Positions 7,535 to 11,759 of a DNA stretch of 11,759 nt are shown here, one piece after another. Below the pieces are notes generated by a model that saw only the letters and a list, made by a program, of their open reading frames with translations, did not search any database and was not told where the DNA came from. The stretch comes from JAIRTY01 sp050257395. GTDB lineage: Bacteria > Actinomycetota > Actinomycetes > Streptosporangiales > Streptosporangiaceae. The DNA lies in the NCBI GenBank assembly GCA_050257395.1, contig JBLMWU010000259.1, positions 1 through 11,759 of the forward strand, in the 5' to 3' direction. Within the stretch, counting starts at the first letter, position 1, and the number at the start of each line of letters is the position of its first letter. The position numbers and the translations under genes are program-made.

Positions 7535-9028
7535 ATGACCAATCTCGCTACTACTCTGACGCAGGCCGCTGCCAGGTATCCGGACCGGGCCGCTGTCCTG
7601 CTGGACCAGCAACTGCTCCGCTACCGCGACCTGGCCGGGGCGAGCGCCCGGGCCGCGACCTGGCTGCGCCGCCGCGGCATCGGGCCGGGCGACCGGGTGG
7701 CACTGATGCTGCCGAACATGCCGGAGTTCCCGGTGCTGTACTACGGCATCCTGCAGGCCGGCGGGATCGTGGTGCCGATGAACCCGCTGCTCAAGGCCCG
7801 GGAGGTGGCCTACTACCTGGCTGACTCCCAGGCCGCGCTGGCGCTCGTCTGGCAGGGGGCGGCCGCCGAAGCCGCCGAAGGCGCCCGGCGCGCGGGCACG
7901 GACCTGGAGATCATCGAGCCGGGGGAGCTGGCCCGCTCGCTCGCGGGCAGCCCCGCGGACGGTGACGTCGCCGCCCGTGAGCCCTCAGACACCGCCGTGA
8001 TCCTCTACACCTCCGGCACCACCGGCCAGCCGAAGGGAGCCGAGCTCACCCACGACAACCTGCTCCGCAACATCGAGGTCACCCGCACCACCCTGATGCA
8101 GCTGCGCCCGCAGGACGTGATCCTCGGGGCGCTGCCGCTGTTCCACTCTTTCGGGCAGGTGGTCGGGATGGGCTGCGCGGTCGCGGCCGGCGCCTGCCTG
8201 ACCCTGCTGCCGCGGTTCGAGCCGGCCCGCGCGCTGGAGATCATCAAGCGTGACCAGGTGACCGTGCTGCCCGGGGTGCCCACGATGTACGCGGCGATCC
8301 TGCACAGCGCCGGGGGCAGCGCGGGTGACGTGGCCAGCCTGCGCCTGTGCGTGTCCGGCGGCGCCGCCATGCCGGTGGAGCTGATGCGCGGGTTCGAGAA
8401 CGCGTTCGGCTGCATGATTCTCGAGGGGTACGGGCTGTCGGAGACCTCACCGGTGGCGTCGTTCAACCATCCCGGTCGCGAGCGCAAGCCGGGCACCATC
8501 GGCCAGGCCATCGCCGGGGTGGAGATGCGGGTGCAGGAAGAGAGCGGCGTCCCGCTGCCCCCGGGCGTGGTCGGGGAGATCGCGGTGCGCGGGCACAACG
8601 TGATGAAGGGTTACTGGCGGCGGCCGGAGGACACCGCGGCGGTGCTGGCGGAGGGCTGGTTCCGCACCGGCGACCTGGGCCGGATGGACGCGGACGGGTA
8701 TTTCTCGGTGGTCGACCGCAAGAAGGACATGATCATCCGGGGCGGGCTGAACGTCTACCCGCGTGAGGTGGAGGAAGTCCTCTACGAGCACCCGGCCGTG
8801 GCCGAAGCCGCGGTGATCGGCGTGCCTGATGAGCTGCTGGGCGAGGAGGTCGCCGCGATGGTGACGCTCAAGCCCGGTGCCTCGGCCAGCCCGGGCGAGC
8901 TGCGTGACCACGTCAAGGGCCAGCTCGCCGCGTACAAGTACCCGCGGAAGGTGTGGATCGTGGCAGGCCTGCCGCACGGCGACACCGGCAAGATCCTCAA
9001 GCGCGCCATCGTGCCGCCGGGGCGCTGA
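7535..9028 (+). CDS. AMP-forming long-chain acyl-CoA ligase (FadD-like, ANL family)
   Basis: A 497-residue adenylate-forming enzyme that activates a carboxylic acid with ATP to acyl-AMP and then to acyl-CoA. The P-loop YTSGTTGQPKG is at residues 158-168. The EGYGLSETSP motif (A5) and the FRTGDLG and DRKKDMIIRGGLNVYPREVE motifs (A7-A8 with hinge) follow in order. Lys486 in GDTGKILKR is the A10 lysine of the adenylation step. The length is at the short end for FadD proteins but complete, with both large and small domains. I chose ATG 7535 because GGGGGAA lies a few bases upstream and the ANL sequence starts there; an ATG 18 codons earlier has no such site. It is transcribed divergently from the dehydrogenase/megasynthase operon and may supply its acyl substrate (inference). 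The chain length it accepts cannot be read from the sequence. Confidence 0.95.
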   Translation: MTNLATTLTQAAARYPDRAAVLLDQQLLRYRDLAGASARAATWLRRRGIGPGDRVALMLPNMPEFPVLYYGILQAGGIVVPMNPLLKAREVAYYLADSQAALALVWQGAAAEAAEGARRAGTDLEIIEPGELARSLAGSPADGDVAAREPSDTAVILYTSGTTGQPKGAELTHDNLLRNIEVTRTTLMQLRPQDVILGALPLFHSFGQVVGMGCAVAAGACLTLLPRFEPARALEIIKRDQVTVLPGVPTMYAAILHSAGGSAGDVASLRLCVSGGAAMPVELMRGFENAFGCMILEGYGLSETSPVASFNHPGRERKPGTIGQAIAGVEMRVQEESGVPLPPGVVGEIAVRGHNVMKGYWRRPEDTAAVLAEGWFRTGDLGRMDADGYFSVVDRKKDMIIRGGLNVYPREVEEVLYEHPAVAEAAVIGVPDELLGEEVAAMVTLKPGASASPGELRDHVKGQLAAYKYPRKVWIVAGLPHGDTGKILKRAIVPPGR

Positions 9029-9053
9029 CCGGGCAGTGCGGCGGGCCTGCCGG
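9029..9053. terminator. Possible bidirectional terminator between convergent genes
   Basis: The 25 bases between the convergent ligase and oxidoreductase genes can fold as CCGG(G)CAG pairing with CTGCCGG, seven pairs with one bulged G and a 10-base loop. There is no U-tract, which is common for terminators in high-GC actinobacteria. Position supports it more than sequence does. Confidence 0.3.
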
Positions 9054-10283
9054 CTAGCGGGCGATCGGGTCCCAGCCGCGCAGGTGCCTGACGGACTGGC
9101 GGTACTCCCACTCGATGGCGTCTTTGAGCAGATGGGTCAGCCGCCCGCTGGTGGTGAGGCCGGCGATGTCGGCGACCCCGCGGCTGGTCCCGACCGAAAC
9201 CACGAACCCCTTGTCGTGGAAGGTGAACGCCTCCAGCGGCCTGCCCTCCAGGTCCGCGTCCAGGTTGCGCGCCACCGTCTCGCCCTCTTCCAGCGCCACC
9301 TGCGCGAGCGGCGGCAGCACGTGCCCGGTGCGCGGATCGGTCACCGAGGCGAGGTCGCCGGCGGCGTAGATCTCCGGGTGGTCCAGCACGCGCAGGTACC
9401 GGTCCACTTTGATCCGGCCGTTGTGGCCGCATGGCAGCCCCGAGCCGGCCACCAGCCCGGGTGCTTTCACCCCGCCCGCCCAGACGAACACGCCGCCCTC
9501 AACCAGCTGGCCGTCCTTGAGCCGGAAGCCCTCCTCGGTCGCGGCGGCGATCGTCGCGTTGGTGCGGATCTGGACCCCGAGGTCTGAGAGGATCTTGGTG
9601 GCCTTGCCGATCAGCTGCGGTGAGGAGCCTGCCAGGATGGCCGGGCCAGCCTCGACGAGCTGCACCGCGGGCCGGTCGGGCGCCAGGCCGTGGGCGCGGG
9701 CCGCCTCGGGCAGCATCTCGGCGAGCTCGCCGGCCAGTTCGACCCCGGTGGCGCCGCCGCCGCCGACCACCACTGTCGCGAGGCGGCGCTGCCGCTCCGG
9801 GTCGGTAGCGGCAGCGGCTTGGGTGAGCGCGTTGCTGACCGCCGCCCACACCTGCTCGGCGTCGCTGGCCGAATAGATCGACAGCGTGCGCTGGGCCAGG
9901 CCGGGAATCGCGAAGTCGTTGGGCCTGCTGCCGAGGGCCAGCACCAGCCGCCGCCAGCCGATCGGCCCCGCGCCGGTGAGCAGCCGCTGGCCGGCCAGGT
10001 CGAAGCCGTTGATCTCGGTCTGGGTGAAGCGGACCCGCTTGGCCAGCACGTCCTGGAGCGGGATGCGAACCGCGTCGGCGGCCCGGGTGCCGCCAGCGAC
10101 CCTGGGCAGCTCGGTGAGCGCCTGGTGGTAGTCGTGCCGGTCGACCAGGGTCAGCTCAACCCCGGGGTTGCCGCGCAGCTTGGCCGTCAGCCGCAAGGCC
10201 ACGTGCAGGCCGGCGTAGCCCGCACCGGCGATGACGATCTGGCTGTCGCTGCCGCGGGTGGATACGTCCACGGCGTTCTCCAT
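9054..10283 (-). CDS. FAD-dependent NAD(P)H oxidoreductase, type II NADH:quinone oxidoreductase (NDH-2) family
   Basis: A 409-residue two-dinucleotide-fold flavoprotein. The N-terminal FAD-binding GAGYAG is at residues 20-25, the NAD(P)H-binding GGGATGVELAGEL begins at 175, and the second FAD motif YAAGDLA has Asp310. These match the NDH-2 family, which passes electrons from NADH to quinone at the membrane face without pumping protons. The C-terminal part (KGFVVSVGT through IEWEYRQSVRHLRGW) is amphipathic, as in membrane-associated NDH-2, and there is no transmembrane helix. No redox CxxC disulphide is visible, which argues against glutathione- or thioredoxin-reductase-like function. ATG 10283 has GGGAG about 9 bases upstream. 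It is convergent with the ligase and divergent from the small gene at 10434. The electron acceptor is inferred from family only; carotenoid- or ferredoxin-reductase-like roles remain possible. Confidence 0.87.
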   Translation of the reverse strand: MENAVDVSTRGSDSQIVIAGAGYAGLHVALRLTAKLRGNPGVELTLVDRHDYHQALTELPRVAGGTRAADAVRIPLQDVLAKRVRFTQTEINGFDLAGQRLLTGAGPIGWRRLVLALGSRPNDFAIPGLAQRTLSIYSASDAEQVWAAVSNALTQAAAATDPERQRRLATVVVGGGGATGVELAGELAEMLPEAARAHGLAPDRPAVQLVEAGPAILAGSSPQLIGKATKILSDLGVQIRTNATIAAATEEGFRLKDGQLVEGGVFVWAGGVKAPGLVAGSGLPCGHNGRIKVDRYLRVLDHPEIYAAGDLASVTDPRTGHVLPPLAQVALEEGETVARNLDADLEGRPLEAFTFHDKGFVVSVGTSRGVADIAGLTTSGRLTHLLKDAIEWEYRQSVRHLRGWDPIAR

Positions 10284-10433
10284 GGGTCTTGCTCCCTTCG
10301 CCGCGCCGGAACGCCGTCAGCGATGGCTGCCTGCCGCGTCCCCCAGCGTATCGCCGGGCTGTTTTCGGACAGTCACTCTGGGTGGTCAGACGGTAGCCGT
10401 ATATGGCCTGGGCGGCCCGGGGATAGCTATGAC

Positions 10434-10673
10434 ATGGCTACTTCGGGGAATTTTCGTGAGGGCGAGGGCATCATCTACCATCCGCCGGTGCCCGGCAGAG
10501 CGACCCAGACCGGGACCGTCGTGCGGGCTGAGGGCGGCCTGGCCGTCAGGTTTGACGAAAGTGGCAGCGTGGTTCCGTTCGACCCGGACCACATGCACGC
10601 TGAGAGCGGCAAGGCCCACTGCCCCCGGTGCGGCTGGGAAGCGGAATTCCGGGGCGGCATCGAGGGTGTGTGA
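10434..10673 (+). CDS. Small conserved-looking protein with one CxxC, unknown function
   Basis: A 79-residue protein that I do not recognise. The first 55 residues (GEGIIYHPPVPGR, TGTVVRAEGGLAVRFDESGS) alternate hydrophobic and polar residues, as in a small beta-barrel. The C-terminal part contains HCPRCGW, one half of a zinc-ribbon-like site; no second CxxC follows, although nearby His residues (HMH, AH) could complete a metal site or the protein could dimerise. ATG 10434 is preferred over the overlapping out-of-frame ATG 10429; a GGGG stretch lies just upstream. TATATG at 10400-10405 could be a -10 element, but no matching -35 is seen. It is divergent from the NDH-2-like gene and 138 bases before the preferred GNAT start. 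Confidence 0.55.
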   Translation: MATSGNFREGEGIIYHPPVPGRATQTGTVVRAEGGLAVRFDESGSVVPFDPDHMHAESGKAHCPRCGWEAEFRGGIEGV

Positions 10674-10811
10674 CACAGCCGGGCAGTCTGGGTGCCGCCT
10701 GCCGGCACCAACATGACCATCGGCCCTATCCGCCACCGCGGCTGGCGGGAAGGCTGGATCTGCTGGACAGATCTGCCGGAACATCAGCAGCCTCCGCGGG
10801 AGGTAGATGAG

Positions 10812-11411
10812 GTGGATGCACGGTGCCCGGAGCGCCTGCCGCCCGGCTACCCGGAGGATTACCCGCGCACGGTGAGGCTCCGTGACGGACGTCACGTGGT
10901 CATCCGGCCCATCCTGCCCAGCGATGCCCCCGAACTGGGGCACGCGATCGAGACCGCCGACCCCGACACCTTGCGGCGCCGCTTCCTCGGCGGCCCCCCG
11001 CCCGTCACCCCGGCCCTGCTCTCCCACCTGACAGAAATCGACTACCGGCGCCGCTTCGCGCTGGTGGCGTTCGAGGCGGCCACCGGCACCGGCGTCGCGA
11101 TCGCCCGGTATGAGCAGACTGGTGACGACGTGGCGGAGATCGCCGTCGCTGTCGTGCCCGCCTGGCGGCGGGTGGGCCTGGCAACCGAGCTGATCTCCCT
11201 GCTCGCCGAAGCCGCCCTCGCCCACGGCATCCGCACCTTCACCGCCTCGTACATCGCTGAGAACCGCCCGGTCGCCGCCCTGGTCAAAGAAGCAGGCGGG
11301 CTCAGCGGCCAGGTCATCAGGCAGGGCATCGCCGAGTTCTCCATCGCGCTCGAACGCGACCGCGCTGCCGGCCAGGAGACATCACCGCCCGGCAGGCTGA
11401 GAAGCCGCTGA
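10812..11411 (+). CDS. GNAT acetyltransferase, Pat-like catalytic domain
   Basis: A 199-residue GNAT-fold enzyme that transfers acetyl from acetyl-CoA. The sequence VRLRDGRHVVIRPILPSD (residues 21-38) followed by LTEIDYRRRFALVA (73-86) resembles the GNAT domain of Pat-type protein lysine acetyltransferases. The acetyl-CoA loop is RRVGLA at 119-124, after the VAVVP strand. I chose GTG 10812 because GGGAGG (10798-10803) sits 8 bases upstream; in-frame ATGs at 10692 and 10713 would add up to 40 residues with no GNAT similarity and lack a good ribosome-binding site. The cyclic-nucleotide domain of mycobacterial Pat and the ACT domain of some actinobacterial homologues are absent, so it is a stand-alone domain. 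Its substrate is unknown; AMP-forming ligases are common Pat targets. Confidence 0.85.
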   Translation: MDARCPERLPPGYPEDYPRTVRLRDGRHVVIRPILPSDAPELGHAIETADPDTLRRRFLGGPPPVTPALLSHLTEIDYRRRFALVAFEAATGTGVAIARYEQTGDDVAEIAVAVVPAWRRVGLATELISLLAEAALAHGIRTFTASYIAENRPVAALVKEAGGLSGQVIRQGIAEFSIALERDRAAGQETSPPGRLRSR

Positions 11412-11464
11412 GCACTTCGCCATGACGGCTCAGGCGCTGTTACCTGCCTGCGCCGGCGGCGAGA

Positions 11465-11674
11465 TCAGCGCTCCTGCCCGTTGTCCTGGCCCTGGTTCTG
11501 GCCGCCCAGCCGCTTCTCCGCTGCCTCGGCCGCCCGGTCGATCTGCTCATCGTGCTGGTGGCCGGTCTCGCGCTCAGCGAACCCCGCCGCCTCGTCGATG
11601 CCCTTGCCCGTCTGCTCCGGGTGCTCTTCGGCGATCGACTCGGCCTTCTTCTCCAGATCGCGAAAGTCGGTCAT
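11465..11674 (-). CDS. MT0933-like small putative antitoxin
   Basis: A 69-residue, highly charged, Ala/Glu/Gln-rich helical protein. The pattern DLEKKAESIAEEHPEQTGKGIDEA, then ERETGHQHDEQIDRAAEAAEKRLGG (written here only as a pattern of short helices) matches the repeated K-A-G-D-K-I-D style of the MT0933/Rv0909 antitoxin family. ATG 11674 has GGGGAGGA directly upstream, and an in-frame ATG further upstream at 11722 has no such site. The gene faces the GNAT gene with 53 bases between stops. No SRPBCC-type or other toxin gene is visible. The alternatives are a CsbD-like or general stress protein of similar composition. Confidence 0.6.
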   Translation of the reverse strand: MTDFRDLEKKAESIAEEHPEQTGKGIDEAAGFAERETGHQHDEQIDRAAEAAEKRLGGQNQGQDNGQER

Positions 11675-11759
11675 GATCCTCCCCCGTTCTTCCACCAGGC
11701 GGTGCCCCGCCCTGCCAGCCACTCACCTGCGCCTACCCCCATCCGGGGCGCCGATGCAT

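Noticed and set aside
7196..7612. N-terminal extension of the dehydrogenase to 7612
   Set aside because: The added 139 residues are low-complexity and unlike the family, they overlap the ligase start region, and ATG 7195 has a strong ribosome-binding site.
10692..10811. Longer GNAT start at ATG 10692 or 10713
   Set aside because: There is no ribosome-binding site and the extra residues show no GNAT similarity. GTG 10812 has GGGAGG at ideal spacing.
10386..11225. Minus-strand 279-residue frame opposite the small gene and GNAT
   Set aside because: It has no domain or ribosome-binding site, and it overlaps two better-supported genes.
11412..11464. Terminator between the GNAT and antitoxin genes
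   Set aside because: Only 5-base stems (CAGGC/GCCTG, GGCGC/GCGCC) are possible and they compete with each other, so this is too weak to list.

Overview
The window is very GC-rich, with strong third-position G/C and gene families typical of filamentous or other high-GC Actinobacteria: a PUFA-synthase-like megasynthase, a FadE-like dehydrogenase, a FadD-like ligase, a Pat-like GNAT and an MT0933-type small protein. I see no transposase, integrase, tRNA, rRNA or CRISPR array. The genus cannot be fixed from this sequence.

Layout. From 1 to 5462 one uninterrupted minus-strand reading frame runs off the left edge. It holds 1,820 codons of an iterative type I PKS / PUFA-synthase-like enzyme with visible order KS1-AT-KS2-ACP(start). 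Five bases upstream of it, and very probably in the same operon, is a 575-residue acyl-CoA dehydrogenase (5468-7195). A 339-base divergent intergenic region (7196-7534) follows. It contains two sites resembling the GGGAC-N4-5-G(T/G)CCC operator of DosR/DevR-type response regulators, plus a 16-base palindrome. To its right, on the plus strand, is a FadD-like AMP-forming acyl-CoA ligase (7535-9028). It converges on a minus-strand FAD/NAD(P)H oxidoreductase of the NDH-2 type (9054-10283).

The right end carries small genes: a 79-residue unknown with one CxxC (10434-10673), a GNAT acetyltransferase resembling the catalytic domain of Pat-type protein lysine acetyltransferases (10812-11411), and a leftward 69-residue MT0933-like putative antitoxin (11465-11674).

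How the genes may work together (inference). The ligase could load a fatty acid as acyl-CoA or acyl-adenylate, the dehydrogenase could introduce or set a double bond, and the megasynthase could elongate with malonyl units. This would make an unusual lipid of the PUFA, heterocyst-glycolipid (hglE) or related kind. The divergent control region could co-express both arms, perhaps under low oxygen. The nearby NDH-2-like enzyme and Pat-like GNAT would fit a redox/acyl-metabolism neighbourhood. The most unusual features are the KS-AT-KS-ACP fusion, a threonine where the ACP phosphopantetheine serine is expected, and a well-formed internal ribosome-binding site at the AT/KS2 joint.
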